NCBI RefSeq assembly: GCF_964656455.1
Contig: NC_135718.1
Coordinates: forward strand, 133,159,966-133,223,965
Length of the DNA: 64,000 bases
Origin: Halichoerus grypus
Taxonomy: Eukaryota; Chordata; Mammalia; Carnivora; Phocidae
Reading direction: 5' to 3'
This document shows, in pieces, positions 49,190 through 60,840 of the stretch. The position numbers and the translations under genes were made by a program. How positions within the stretch are numbered: the stretch's first letter is position 1; each line of letters opens with the position of its first letter. The notes beneath the pieces were generated by a model that was not told the origin of the DNA, searched no databases, and saw nothing but the letters and a program-made list of their open reading frames with translations.

Positions 49190-50290
49190 CTTTTTTGATA
49201 AAAAAGTGCAGAGATTCTCATTTCTTCTTAGGATTTCCATCTCTCTGCTTACATTACCATCAGTTCTTGCATGCTGTCTATTTTATCCATTAGACTCCTG
49301 TAGATATTAATAACAGTTGTTTTAAAGTTTTGGTCTGATAATTCCAACATCCCTGCCATGTCTGGTTCTGATGCTTGTTCTGTCCCTTCATATTGTGTTT
49401 TTGCCTTTTGGTACCTCTTGTCATTTTCCCTTGATAGCAGACCATCATGTAAAAGGAACCGCTGAAGATAGGTCCTTAAGTAATGTAGTGGTGAGGTATG
49501 GGGAGAAGGGAAGCTTTCAGTAGTCCTATGATTAAATTTCAGGCTTTTAGTGAATCTCTATCTCCAGATTGTGAATTTCACAAGTGTTTCTCGGTTTTAT
49601 TTTTCTGTTCCGTTAGGTGGGAGGGGATGTCTAGAGCCGACTAGAATTGGGCATTTTCCTTCTCCCGTGTGAAAGGCTTCAGTGGGCTGCAGTTGGGTAC
49701 CTCCCTTTCCTGAAGTCAATTAGGCTCTGATAATCCTCAGGCCCGCTAGGCTCTGGATAACTAGATCCCCCTGGAGGCAGGCCTTTTTAAGAACAAAGCG
49801 GTTTGACATATTTCCAAAACGGTCGCCTTTCCCTCCTCCTGCTGGTAATCTTGAGGGGACTTGCCCTGGAGATTTACTGTGAGAACCAAGTGGATCTCCT
49901 GTACATAAATCTCACAGATTAGCAAGGCCTCCAATGACCGGGTCGCTGGAGGTTTTTTAACTCAGAGAGAGCTGTCCACACTGAGCCTCCGAACTTCCTC
50001 AGTTACAGCACGGGTTTTCCTGGTTTGGGTTCCCGAGGTGCTTGCTGCTCCCGGGTCTCTGCTCTGGTAAGCCAGCTCCCTGCATTCTTCTGTCGGTCTC
50101 TCCAGTCTTGGACGCTGCCCCTTGTTTGTTCTGTGTCCTCACCGCTCTTACGTATGGATCCTAGAAAAAATTGACTTTTTTCAGTCTGTTCATTGGACAT
50201 TTTACTTGTTAGTTATGGAGTGGTGACTTACTACCTCCTTACATGTAGGACCGGAAACCTAAAGTCCCAAGATGACCTTGTTTTATACTT
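49190..50290 (-). mobile_element. Ancient L1-derived segment, antisense
   Basis: 'ccatctctctgcttacattacc', 'ttgcatgctgtctattttatcc', 'tctgataattccaacatccctg', 'ttctgatgcttgttctgtc' and 'aaaaggaaccgctgaagatagg' form a well-known ancient block that I associate with L1M 5' regions in reverse. G+C is higher at 49620-50110. Not a gene. Confidence 0.55.
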
Positions 50291-51235
50291 TTGTTTTGTA
50301 GATAAGATCGCATTTTCTGTATGAAAAAAGGAGATTCTACTCCCCCCCGCCCCCACTTGGTTTTTAAATTGAGAATCAAAGTGTTAAGTATGTAGATTAT
50401 AAGTATTCTTCTAGGCATATTTTTAAAGCAAAATTATCATCTTAAAACTAAAAAAAATATAAAAATGGTGCAGTATGAGAGAATATAAAATCATTTCCCC
50501 ACCTGAAACAACCACTTTTGAAAGACTATCCAAAGATTGGTTTAAGCCTCAAATCAATATTGTGTATTTTATTTTTTTAAGATATGACACGAATGGTTTA
50601 TAGATATAAATATTTGACATTTTTTAGTAGTAATTCATGGTCTTAACTATAAGTTGAGTCATGAAAGTTATTTTCCAAAGATACATACATCCAAATGTTT
50701 CCATTTATAGATCACAAATTAATATTTAAAATAATGAATGTTGTTTTGTCCAGCTCTCATTTGGAGATGCTTTTACTTTATTTGCACTAAATACTGTGAT
50801 TTATTACACATTTGTTAAATTTAGAGAAAGAGTGACACCTGCAATTTTATTCTTAATTCTACCATTGCTGTGGCCATCTAGTTTCTTTGTTTTCCATCAG
50901 TAAAAGAGGTAGAGATATAAATTTAAAACAAGGTAATCAAATATGCTGTATGGCTGTTCCCTCATATTGTGTTATATCCTTTTCAAGCCCTTTATCCCAT
51001 CATTTCCAAAGTAATAGAACATGTTTAGGCAGGGGGGTAGAGAAAATATTCATTGATGCAAATTCAGTGTTCCTATAAATGAGAACAACTCAGTATTACT
51101 TCATGCAGGGTATATAACGTGTGATATAGTATATAGATAATGCATGGACTCATAATTGCTAGGAACTGTTATGCTCTGCACAATGCTAAAGTAAGAATTT
51201 AATGATTTTCAATTTGATTTGCTCATATATTTTTG
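50291..51235. other. No gene or recognised repeat
   Basis: AT-rich, with a C-run near 50342-50354. Nothing assignable. Confidence 0.5.
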
Positions 51236-51249
51236 ATTAATTACTTTTT

Positions 51250-51700
51250 TAAAAACTTTGAGATAATTGTCAATTTATAGATAATTGTAAAAAATAATAC
51301 AGAGATCCTATGTACTCTATTCCGTTTCCTGGAATGAATTCAGAATCCCCAAAACTATAAAACAATATCACAACCAAGATATTGACATTGATCTGGTAAA
51401 AATACAGAACATTTCCATCACCACAAGGATCCTTCATATTGCCTTTTCGTATTTTCCAACTTCTTACCTGACCTCCATCCCCTCCTTAAACCCTGCCAAC
51501 CACTAGTATGTTTGTTTCTATAATTTTGTCATTTCAAAATGCTATTTAAGGAATAATACAGGATGTGACTTTTGGGGATTGAATTTCTTACTCAGCAAAA
51601 TTCTCTGGAGTTTCATCTAGGTTGTTGTATATGATCATAGTTTGTACCTTTTAGTGCTTAGTGCGTAGCAGTACTCCATTGCTGTGGGACAGGATTTTTC
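51250..51700 (-). mobile_element. Old L1 3' end, antisense
   Basis: 'aagatattgacattgatctgg', 'gaacatttccatcaccacaagg', 'ccctgccaaccactagtatg', 'ctcagcaaaattctctggag', 'catctaggttgttgtatatg' and 'gcagtactccattgctgtgg' match an L1M 3' end in reverse. Confidence 0.8.
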
Positions 51701-52262
51701 ATTTTTTATTTTTTTATAATTCTCTTTTTTTAATTTATATAAATAATCTCTTTCAAGGCTTGGTTCCCAATTCCTTTCTGTAGATAATTAAGTCTTATTA
51801 ACTTCCTCTCACTATAAACACTTCAATATCATATTCCCTAGGCAACTAATGGTATTTGTACAATATATTCTATTTTCATCAGTAAATAAATGTTTTTGCT
51901 ATTATTCCCTTGTTATTTTATGTATTTCAGTAACTACATTTAAACTTCTTTTTACTCTTGACACTAATCTTTTGTTGGACATGCAGTTTGTACGTATTTT
52001 TTTTTACAGAGTGTTGTTTTCCTTTCCATTCTCTTATCCTGTCCTTTCACAGAACAAATGTTTGGTAGTACAATATATCAGTTTTTCTTTTTATAGATTA
52101 TACTCTTGGTGTCAAGTTTAATAACTCTATGTCTACCCCTATGTCCCAAAGGTACTACTATGTATTTTTTTCTAAAATGAGATAAAATAAACCAATGTCA
52201 CACTTGGACATGGTGTATAAGAAGGGAAATACAGTTATGGAAATTTTAAAAATAAATAAATT
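51701..52262. other. No gene or recognised repeat
   Basis: T-rich sequence. The short open frame at 51849-52121 is hydrophobic only because of its T content. Confidence 0.5.
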
Positions 52263-52264
52263 TA

Positions 52265-52464
52265 GGGTGCCTGGGTGGCTCAGTTGGTTAAGCGACTGCC
52301 TTCGGCTCAGGTCATGATCCTGGAGTCCCAGGATCGAGTCCCGCGCCGGGCTCCCTGCTCAGCAGGGAGTCTGCTTCTCCCTCTGACCCTCCCCCCTCTC
52401 ATGCTCTCTCTCTCTATCTCATTCTCTCTCTCAAATAAATAAATAAAATCTTAAAAAAATAAAA
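52265..52464 (+). mobile_element. Can-SINE, near-consensus
   Basis: gggtgcctgggtggctcagt; box A tggctcagttgg and box B-like ggatcgagtcccg are both well preserved. Tail (AAAT)n then aaaatcttaaaaaaa. TSD not clear in the A-rich context. Confidence 0.95.
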
Positions 52465-52741
52465 AATATATTTATCTATTTAAATCCTACACCAAACAAG
52501 GCCACACGAGGAACACACCATAATTCACTTTTCAATTGTTGGATAAGGTTATAATCATGGGTCTGAGCTTCCTCTCAGACAAAGCCAGGAGCAAAACAAT
52601 CAGTTAATATGGATGTTTTTTGTCTATAATATCTATGGTATTTATTAATATTTACTATATGATCAGCAATTTAAAAATCTTTTCTCTTAAAATGTGAAAA
52701 TTTGAGATTATTTTTACTTGAGGTACAATATAATTTACAAA

Positions 52742-52840
52742 TGTGTGTGTGTGTGTTTATATCTCCATCCATATTTCCAGTTTAATGAATACACACACCC
52801 CCACACACACACATATATATACATATAATATATACATATG
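52742..52840 (+). repeat. TG / CA / TA low-complexity
   Basis: (TG)n at 52742-52756, then (CA)n and (TA)n at 52790-52835. Self-complementary TG and CA runs could pair. Confidence 0.85.
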
Positions 52841-54106
52841 TGTTTATCATTTTCTGATTAATTCTCCTGGAGTAGAAGTAAAGAAAGATTATGATATTAT
52901 TCAGCAGTACCTAATGGGTATGCGGAAACCATGAATAAACTTTTTTGTAGCTTTCCATATATAATAATTGAGTTATATAATGGTCATAATAACTTGAACA
53001 CAAAAAACTGCTATCTAAGTTTATTTACCCACAATGATATCATGTACAAGGGAAAAATATATTAGAAGATGATCACTTTAAGTTGTTCTCAGGTTTTTTT
53101 GTTTTGTTTTTTTGGCCTGTAATAAATAGTCTCTGACTATTCTGGTCTTCTCAGATTTTCCTCAGGGTATCACTCTTTGTCGAGTCCTTGTATTTTGCTC
53201 CAATTATAAAATTCCTAGGAGTGTCTCTCTGAACTGCCATGAACTATTCCTAAAGGCAGTCAACCAATGATCAGAGGAGGACCACCTACTGCTAAGCAGT
53301 ACATCAAAAGATAGCACAGCTAAAGCAATTTATTTTCTTACTATTGTATTTGCCACCCCACAGAGGGAAGTGTGATACTTGTTGCTACTTGCTTTCTCTT
53401 CATTTGTAGAGATATTACAGCATAACTAAAATTATCTCAGATACAGTCCCTCAAAGAATGAGACTCTCTGAAAAACACCTCAAGTACACACTGTTTGAGA
53501 ATTTGACATTAAATCTTCTGTGGAACTGCATACAAATAGATCATAAGATTTTTTTCCTCCATTAGTATGGAAAATATCCAGGGAGAATCAGATGAGTTTG
53601 GCTTTTTTATTATACAAATGCCAAAAAAACATACTTTTTGTATTTTATATGATATATAGTAACCACTTTTCTCAGTGATTCAAATTTTGTTATAAATTTT
53701 AATTGTGTGAATCAACTAATGTTTAATTAACAGTTATGGAATGAAGTTGAAGGGTATATATAATTTTTTGTTGTGATTATTTACATTTTACCATTTCTGT
53801 TGATTTGTGATTTTTTGAAAGAAAATATTTTGGGGGAAATAGACATGTCCATAATCAGATAGGTGAACTTGTCAGTGACAGAGCCATGATTAGAAATTAT
53901 TTGTCCTGAATTTTGTCTGAGAATCTATTTTGTGTACTGTACACTTTTTGTTTCTGTCCTTAAATAATGCAATTATTTGTGCCTGCCACAGAACTTCTCA
54001 GTATCATAAACAAAGAACTACAACAAAAAAAGGTGTTGAAAAAATATTGCTTGAGTAATGATTAGCTTGAATTATTCTAAACAATTCACTTTAGATGTCA
54101 TTTCCC
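52841..54106. other. No gene or recognised repeat
   Basis: AT-rich; nothing assignable. Confidence 0.5.
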
Positions 54107-54340
54107 TCCTGATTCTTCTTTTTTTTTTTTAAGATTTTATTTATTTGAGAGAGTGAGTGTGACAGAGAGCACAAGGAGGAGGATGGGCAGAGGGAGAAGC
54201 AGACTCCCCGCTGAGACTCTTTGCTGAGCAGGAAGCCCCCCATGGGGCTCAATTCCTGGACTCCAGGATCATGACCTGAGCTGAAGGCAGACACTCAACC
54301 AGCTGAGACACCAGGTGCCCCCCGCCCCCTGATTATTTCT
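54107..54340 (-). mobile_element. Can-SINE, inverted
   Basis: The body is 54120-54327. T14, aagattttatttatttgag, and a head ending gctgagacaccaggtgcccc. Flanks cctgattcttct and cctgattatttct form a diverged TSD. There is a small internal duplication around ctgagactctttgctgag. Confidence 0.94.
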
Positions 54341-55807
54341 AATTTACTATTTGTTCTATTCCACTATCTAAGAAACACCTTGAGTATAAGTTATTGTTAC
54401 TAAGAGCAGGGGATTGATAATTATCATAGGTTTATTAGATTTATTATACAAATACCCAGTGAGAGTATATAAATATGCTATATCATTAGCTGCAATAAAA
54501 ATTTAATAAATATCTAGATAACACCATTATACTTCTCCTCCAAATCATGTAAGATAATTATAAGCCAATAATAAGATAGAAATCTTTAATAATTTTACCT
54601 CAATTTTAGTGATGATTTATCCATATTCAAACATTCCATTACTCAAAAACAAACAAAAAAAACACCAAGCAAACAAAAAACATTCCACTACTCCAAATTC
54701 TTACTTATACATTTAATTTCATAATATTATTATTTACTTTTTAAGGTAGGAACCGGTATGTACTCTATTTTAAATATTTAAGGAGATACAGGAGATGGCT
54801 GTTTTAGTCATTTTTCTGCTATAGTCGCAGAAATCACCAATAGCTCAGTGGATTACAACTGCAAATTTTTTCTTTGCCCATATTACGTAAGAGATATGGG
54901 TCAACTACAACTCTTCTTCCGGTCTCTCTTGGTTTCTCTGGGCTTGGCGGGACTCACCTGTGTATGTCTTCTTTTGTGGAACTCAGTTTAAAGGAGTAGT
55001 GACCATGGGGGTCATATTTTTATGATGAAAGGTAGGAGTATGAAATTTAACAGAAGTACATTAAAGCCTTTTGCTCAGATAAAACAAATGTCACATCCTT
55101 TTATACCTCATTAATTAAAGCATGTCAAATGTCCCAGAGTTCCAATTCAATGGTTTGGGAAGGTGTATTATGCCTGCAAAGAAGAATGACAAAGAATAAG
55201 AGGAAAGCAAGTAATTGTGAACATATAACACAAATTACTATGATTATCCTCCAGTCCTGATTTTGCCTACATATTTTTGTGTCTTCAAACTATGGTCCTG
55301 ATAATTGCAGGTTGTATGACTGTTAACATTTTATCCCTGGTGTCATGAAGGAATATTCCCTCTCAGATGAAAAATTTTTGATCAGTTAATATTTGGTTGT
55401 TTTACTTCATGTTAAGGCATATCAATAGTTCAGAATCCTAGTTCCCAGGTTGATAAGGATAAGCAGGAAGATAAAAGGGATTACCTATTCAGAAGTAAGA
55501 AATTATATAAGGGACTTCATATAAAATCATAATCACCATGTATTCTTTAATAAGCTCAAGTTTTTCCAACATTAACTAAGTCCTATATTTCCTCTTTAAA
55601 AACAAATGACAACCTATTTAAGCTACAATTATGTTTTCTTACAATATTACTAAATTTGCCAAAATGCATGTCTGACATTAATATAGTTAATAAACAAACA
55701 AACAAACAAACAAACCCTGTAACTCAGACAATACCTCCAGCAAAGATGACATGAATTCCCATAATGGTGGGTGATTCCAGGAGGTAGTACCTAAGTATAA
55801 AACTGGA
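54341..55807. other. No gene; possible LTR-like scrap and (AAAC)n
   Basis: 54802-55000 ('ctcagtggattacaactgc', 'ggtcaactacaactcttcttcc') resembles an old MaLR/MER repeat. (AAAC)n at about 55691-55715. Confidence 0.45.
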
Positions 55808-55976
55808 CAAATTATCAGGCCCCTGGATGGCTCAGTCAGTTAAGCATCTGCCTTCAGCTCAGGTCATGATCCCAGGATCCTGGGATCAAGTCCCGCATAG
55901 GGCTCTCTGCTCAGCTGGGAGCCTGCTTCTCCCTCTCCTCCCCGCTGGTGCTCTCTCTCACTATCTCAAATTATCA
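55808..55976 (+). mobile_element. Can-SINE lacking its A-tail
   Basis: The body runs about 55818-55966, from ggcccctggatggctcag through the CT-rich part to ctatct. The flanks caaattatca at 55808-55817 and 55967-55976 are identical, yet the AAATAAAT/A-tail is absent. Confidence 0.92.
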
Positions 55977-56535
55977 AGAACAGCTATTACATGACACTAG
56001 AAAATGACCAAGATAGACAACATCTTGAGAGGTGTTTATTTCCTCATGAGGAGCTACTGCTTCCAATAACAATGATTGTGTTTGAGGGCTTACAGTTTTA
56101 GCCTATTCCCAAACTTCTAGGAGTGGATGTCTTGATCCAGAGTAGGTAACAGAGAAGAGAAATCTTTAATGGAGAGATTCGGGAAGTGAGAGATCTATAG
56201 AAAGACTGAGGTTAAAAATGGCAGCCGCAGGGGCAGCAGCAACAGGGACAGCCCTTCTCACGGTCTTCCATGACAGCTAAATTAGAAACGTGGGCGAGGG
56301 ACCCCAGAGGATGCTAATGAAAACTGAAAAACTGGGGAGTTTGCAGATTTGATGTACTTTTTTAATGCGTTTCTCAAGCAACACATTATGCAGCATGAAG
56401 TGGAAATTCGTGAGACTTAAGTACAACTCCTTAATGGATTTTGGGTGACTTCTAAACTATGCAGATATAGGAGAGAAGACTAGGGAGCCACAGAAACAAA
56501 ATCTGAGAAGCGATATCAATGGCTGTAGATTGCAA
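55977..56535. other. No gene
   Basis: Unassigned. A short GC-rich patch at about 56218-56265 starts with atggcagccgcagg, but no continuing frame supports a gene. Confidence 0.45.
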
Positions 56536-57180
56536 TAAGGACAGAACAATTGCCTAGTGAGATAAATACTAATAACCCTCAGAAGAACAAATTACAGTCG
56601 AAGCCAAACAACAATTTATTTGTAATGCCAGGTTTAACTAAAAAAAATAGGCATGCACAGACACAGGAATTGAAAACCATACTCAGGAATAAAAGCAGTG
56701 AGCAGAGACTGCTTCTGAGTGGGATCAGACTGTTGATTTAGTGGAGAAGAATCCTCAAGGAAAATATTATTTAGCTTTCCAAAGAAGGAGAGGAAATTAT
56801 TCTATTATCAAGTCAACAAATAGAGAAAGTTAACATAAAATGGAAACTATGAGAAACAACCAAATGGAAATTCTAGAGATGAAAAGCATGATGATGGAAA
56901 TGAAAATTTCACCAGGTAAAATCAACAGGATATCTGAGATTGCAGAAGAAAGCCACAGTGCACTTTTCCATCGATCAGGTATCCAACCTGGAGAACAAAG
57001 GAATAAAGATGGAAAGAAAATGAACAAAATCTCACAAATCTGTTAAAACATATCAAGTATTCCAACACTTGTGAAATTGTAGTGGCAAAAGAGAGGAGAA
57101 AAAGACACAGAAACATTGCTCAAAATAATAATGGCTAAAAATTCCCAGATTTGTTTAAAACACTGATTTGAACATCTATA

Positions 57181-57883
57181 TGGTAGGTGTGGTAGGTTGA
57201 CTAATACTTCCTAAAGATTTTCATGTCCTAATCTCCAGAATCTATGACTTTGTCACCTTATTTGACAAAAGGGACTTTGTGGAAGTGCTTGAATTAATAA
57301 TTTTTGAGATGTGAAAATTATCCTGCATTACCCAGAAGGGTTGAATATAATCATAAGGGAATTATAAGAGGGAGATACGAAGGCCAGAATAAGAAAAAGG
57401 AGACATGAGGGGCGCCTGGGTGGCTCAGTTGTTAAGCGTCTGCCTTCGGCTCAGGTCATGATCCCAGGGCACTGGGATCGAGCCCCGCATCAGGCTCCCT
57501 GCTCCGCGGGAAGCCTGCTTCTTCCTCTCCCACTCCCCCTGCTTGTGTTCCCTCTTTCACTGTGTCTCTCTCTGTCAAATAAATAAATAAAATCTTCAAA
57601 AAAAAAAAAAAAGAAGTAGATCTGGAGTGAGTCCCTTTGAAAATAGAAGAAAGAACCGGAAGCCCAAGGAATGCAGATGGTCTCTATAAATTGGTAAGCA
57701 AGGAAACAGTCTCTCCCCTAGATCCTCCAGAAGGAACACAGCCTCATCAACATCTTGATTTCAGTCCCATAAGACTCATTTCAGACTTATGACTTCAAGA
57801 ACTATAAGATAATAAATTTGTGTTGTTTTCAGCCACTAGGTTTGTGGTAATTTGTTAAAGCCACTATGGGAAATTATAATACA
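57181..57883 (+). mobile_element. MLT1-type LTR nested in old L1, split by a SINE
   Basis: Part 1 is 57181-57408 ('ttcatgtcctaatctccagaatc', 'gactttgtcaccttatttgac', 'aattataagagggagatac'). Part 2 is about 57613-57883 ('cccctagatcctccagaagg', 'catcttgatttcagtccc', 'gtttgtggtaatttgttaaag'). The parts are colinear in the family. Confidence 0.85.
57409..57612 (+). mobile_element. Can-SINE nested in MLT1 LTR
   Basis: Near-consensus, from ggggcgcctgggtggctcag to aaataaataaataaaatcttc and A15. Box A tggctcagttg and box B-like gggatcgagcccc are kept. No clear TSD. Confidence 0.95.
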
Positions 57884-58259
57884 TATATACTTGTATCATA
57901 GCAAAATTGGTAAAAGTCAAAACCAAAGAAAAATAGTTAGAATAGCAAGAAAAAACCAACATGGAACAAAGATACTATTAACAGCTGTCTTCAAATTTGA
58001 AAAAAATAGAGGCCATACTCAGTGTGACATACTCAGTGTGCTAGATAAAGAGCTCTTGGCAACAAACTCATTCAGGTGACTATGCTCTCTACAAATAGAC
58101 AGCAGGATCTTTGCTTTTTTAAGGTTCTAATCATGCTCAGTCTCTTTAAGGCTGTTTCCACTGTCCTTGACATTCAGACCTTGGTCCCTAGTTTTATAGA
58201 GTGAAACCTTTGGTATTCTCCCTTGTTGCAGTGATTGTTTGATTTATTTCTTGTTACTT

Positions 58260-58440
58260 AAATGTCCTCATACACACACCCAAAAAAGATAAATATGTGA
58301 GGTAGTAGATGTGTTAATTAACAAGATGGAGGGAATCTTTTTCACAGTGTATACCACGATGTATATCATATTACCACAATGTACACTTTAAATATCTTAC
58401 AATTTTATATGCCAATTTTATACCTAAATAAAGCTGAAAT
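58260..58440 (+). mobile_element. L1 3' terminal fragment
   Basis: 'atgtacactttaaatatcttac', 'aattttatatgccaatttatacc' and 'aaataaagctgaaataaaaaag' are the typical L1 3' terminus with its AATAAA-like end. Confidence 0.75.
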
Positions 58441-58465
58441 AAAAAAGAAAGAAAGAAAGAAAGAA

Positions 58466-58525
<60 letters not shown>

Positions 58526-58637
58526 GAAAAAGAAAGAAAGAAAGAAGGAAAGAAAGAAAGAAGGAAAGAAAGAAAGAAAGAAGGAAAGAAGAAAGAAAGA
58601 AAGAAAGAAGAAAGAAAGAAAGAAGAAAGAAAGAAAG
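58441..58637 (+). repeat. (GAAA)n microsatellite
   Basis: About 195 bp of GAAA with GGAA and GAA variants. It continues directly from the A-tail of the L1 end before it. The Lys/Glu and Phe/Ser open frames on the two strands are artefacts. Confidence 0.95.
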
Positions 58638-58799
58638 GTGTCCCTTATCTTTTCCAAGTTTCCTCTATAGGCAAAATCTGTAGCTTGGACAGGTCATAAA
58701 TTATGTTGCTTCCAATCCTTTCTACAGGAGTAAACATGGAACACAAGCAAAGATCACCCAAATCTTCCTTGGAATTAATTTATAGACATTGTGAAAGAT

Positions 58800-59045
58800 A
58801 ATTTCTTTTTTTTAAAGATTTTATTTATTTATTATTTGAGAGAGAGCGAGAGTGCAGGCATGTGCACGCTCGTGCGAGCAGGGAGGAGCAGAGGCAGAGA
58901 GAGAGTGAGAAAGAATCTGAAGCAGACCCTGCACTGAGTGGAGCCCAGTGTGGGGCTTGATCTCACAACTGCAAGATCATGACCTGAGCAGAAATGGAGA
59001 ATCAGACATTTAACCAACTGAGCCACTCAGGTGCCCCAATTTCTA
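58800..59045 (-). mobile_element. Can-SINE, inverted
   Basis: attttatttatttattatttgag, a purine-rich middle, and a head ending gagccactcaggtgcccc. The flank aatttct occurs at 58800 and at 59039. Moderately diverged, with an insertion 'gcatgtgcacgctcgtgcg'. Confidence 0.92.
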
Positions 59046-59997
59046 TTTTAGGTTAAAAGTTCTGCATGTAGAGGAATGTAAAGCTGATGGCATCTTTTGC
59101 TACCATTGGAGAGAATCTATAATCACATCCAATGCAAGAAATGACAAGGACAACCATAAAATAAGGAAGTAGAGCTCTAATGAAATTACTTGAGCTCCTA
59201 GATCTAGCCATACCTGAACAGACATTCTCATCACATTCTGTTACATAGATATATATTCTATTATTGACAAAACTACCTTCAATTGTAATAACATGCATGA
59301 TGCCCAAGTCCTTAATAATATAGAAATTGGATTTCAGAATGGGCCACCATAAATGGCAAACCATAAAGTCAAGAACAGACTGCATCAAAGTGGGCAGAAG
59401 ACAATGAGAATTCCCTTACTCTTGTATGTTAAATTGGTACTCTGTTCATTCTACTACAACATAGCCCTCATTTTAAAATGTTACAGGTTTTGTTCTCAGA
59501 CTGGGTTAGGGAAACAAAACTAATTTACTCTTTATCCACTGTGGAAAGGCATGTCTGTTGATAACATAAAGGGAAAAAAAGTCCACATTCAAAATATGAT
59601 TAGATAACTATTATCATTGAAGTTACTAGTTCTGAATTATTTGAAATTAATTCAGTGTAGCTAGTAAGATTTTTAAAAATTATTGACAAAGAAGATTGGT
59701 AAACAGGAATCTACAATTTCTCCCTCTCTGAATACAACCCAGTTCTTATTACTGGGGGTGGAGTGGGGGTGGAAGGCTCACTCTTAATACCATAGAGCTG
59801 AAGTAAAGTCTTCCTGTATACTCCTTTTAGAAAACATGGGGCAGGGACATGGCAGAAAGTACTCACTCAGAGAGAATTATAAAGAGTGGATAGATTATTG
59901 GTGAAGGCACTCACTTTACTTCATAGTTGGAAGACCTTGGTATTTTATTCTAGCACAATGTGGTATATGCTATGAAGTCTTGATCACTCTCTGTTCC
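59046..59997. other. No gene or recognised repeat
   Basis: Unassigned AT-rich sequence. The minus-strand open frame at 59053-59388 has no recognisable domain and starts without context. Confidence 0.5.
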
Positions 59998-60534
59998 TTT
60001 TTTTTTTTTTTTTTTTTATGATGAAAACGTTTATATTTTGAATTAGCCAGCTAGGCTCAGTTTAGATGGTCCCAATTTTGTTGGTAACACCCAAAACATC
60101 ATTTTCAGGAGCTAGTGGAGCATATACCCTCCTCAAGCCATCAGACTGATCAGGGTGTTGACTTTGGCCACATCAATGTCATAGAGTTTCTTCACAGCTT
60201 GCTGGAATTAGTGCTTGTTGGTGTTGACATCCACAGTGTGTGGACAACAGAGTGTGCTGTCTTCTATCTTCTTCAGAGTGACTCAGTGGTGAGAAAGAAC
60301 TTGACAATGGCATTGTGGTCAAGCTTGTTTTTCCTGGGGCGTGCTCATCCTAGGATATTTGGTGGGTTGCCTTCAAAGTAGTAGTGTCTTGGGCTTCTAG
60401 AAGGTGGATGATGTGTGAATCTTCTTTTCCTCCCTCCCCCTTCTCCTGACCTTCCCCCTCCTACTCCTCCTCCTTCTTCTTCTCCCCCTTTCCTCTCCTC
60501 CTCTCTTTCTTTTTCTTCTTCCTCTCCTTCTTCC

Positions 60535-60566
<32 letters not shown>

Positions 60567-60840
60567 TTCCTCTCCTTCTTCTTCTTCCTCTTCCTCCTCT
60601 TCTTCTTCTTCTTCTTCTTCTTCTTCTTCTTCTTCTTCCTCCTCCTCCTCTTCCCCTTCCCCTTTCTTTCTTCTCCTCCTTCTCCTTCTTCCCCTCCTTT
60701 TCCTTCTTCTTCTGGCTCTAAATGCTTACTTTATTGGTCTTCAAAGTCTTTGCTTTGGCTTCAGCTTCAGGAGGGCCAGGAGCTTCCTTTTTCACATTTA
60801 GTACCATCTTTGTGAAAAGCTTGCCCTTTTTCCCTTAAAT
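59998..60840 (-). pseudogene. RPL23A: RPL23A processed pseudogene with internal microsatellite
   Basis: RPL23A encodes ribosomal protein uL23 of the large subunit. On the minus strand ATG is at 60807-60805 and reads MVLNVKKEAPGPPEAEAKAK, close to the RPL23A N-terminus. After ~30 codons a TAG appears, then the poly-lysine codons run into a ~290-bp (GAA/GGA)n tract (60713-60421 in minus order). Beyond it the protein resumes: KKIHTSSTF, later KKIED, then the conserved QAVKKLYDIDVAKVNTLI. The stop-equivalent TAA is at 60064-60062, followed by a short 3' UTR ('ctgagcctagctggctaattc') and an A20 tail (T on plus, 59998-60017). Intronless with poly(A), so retroposed. Several stops and frameshifts; not functional. 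Confidence 0.95.
60421..60713 (+). repeat. (TTC/TCC)n tract inside RPL23A pseudogene
   Basis: Almost pure pyrimidine strand of TTC, TCC and CTC units, with a long pure (TTC)n core at about 60599-60637. It lies at the codons for the KKKK run of RPL23A. Confidence 0.95.

Larger units (their letters stand above)
56540..58090 (+). mobile_element. Old L1 ORF1 region, sense, interrupted by LTR
   Basis: 'aaccaaatggaaattctagagatg' (56858-), 'ttgcagaagaaagccacagtg', 'ataatggctaaaaattcccag' and, after the LTR, 'cttgtatcatagcaaaattgg' (57892-) and 'agaatagcaagaaaaaacc' follow L1M ORF1 order. Stops are frequent. A 13-bp word catactcagtgtg is duplicated in tandem at 58014 and 58028. Confidence 0.78.

Noticed and set aside
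51849..52121. Hydrophobic 90-codon frame suggesting a membrane protein
   Set aside because: T-rich DNA gives Phe/Leu/Ile by composition; no start context or family.
52265..52340. tRNA gene
   Set aside because: Box A/B-like sequence belongs to the tRNA-derived head of a Can-SINE; no foldable tRNA, and a SINE body and tail follow.
56218..56282. Possible N-terminus of a housekeeping-type gene (Met-Ala-Ala-Ala)
   Set aside because: The frame has no supporting continuation, UTR or homology; too short to support a retrocopy.
58379..58699. Lys/Glu-rich frame and the Phe/Ser-rich frame opposite
   Set aside because: Both are translations of the GAAA microsatellite.
60415..60801. Serine-rich 128-codon open frame
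   Set aside because: Translation of the TTC/TCC repeat in the RPL23A pseudogene; no independent coding evidence.
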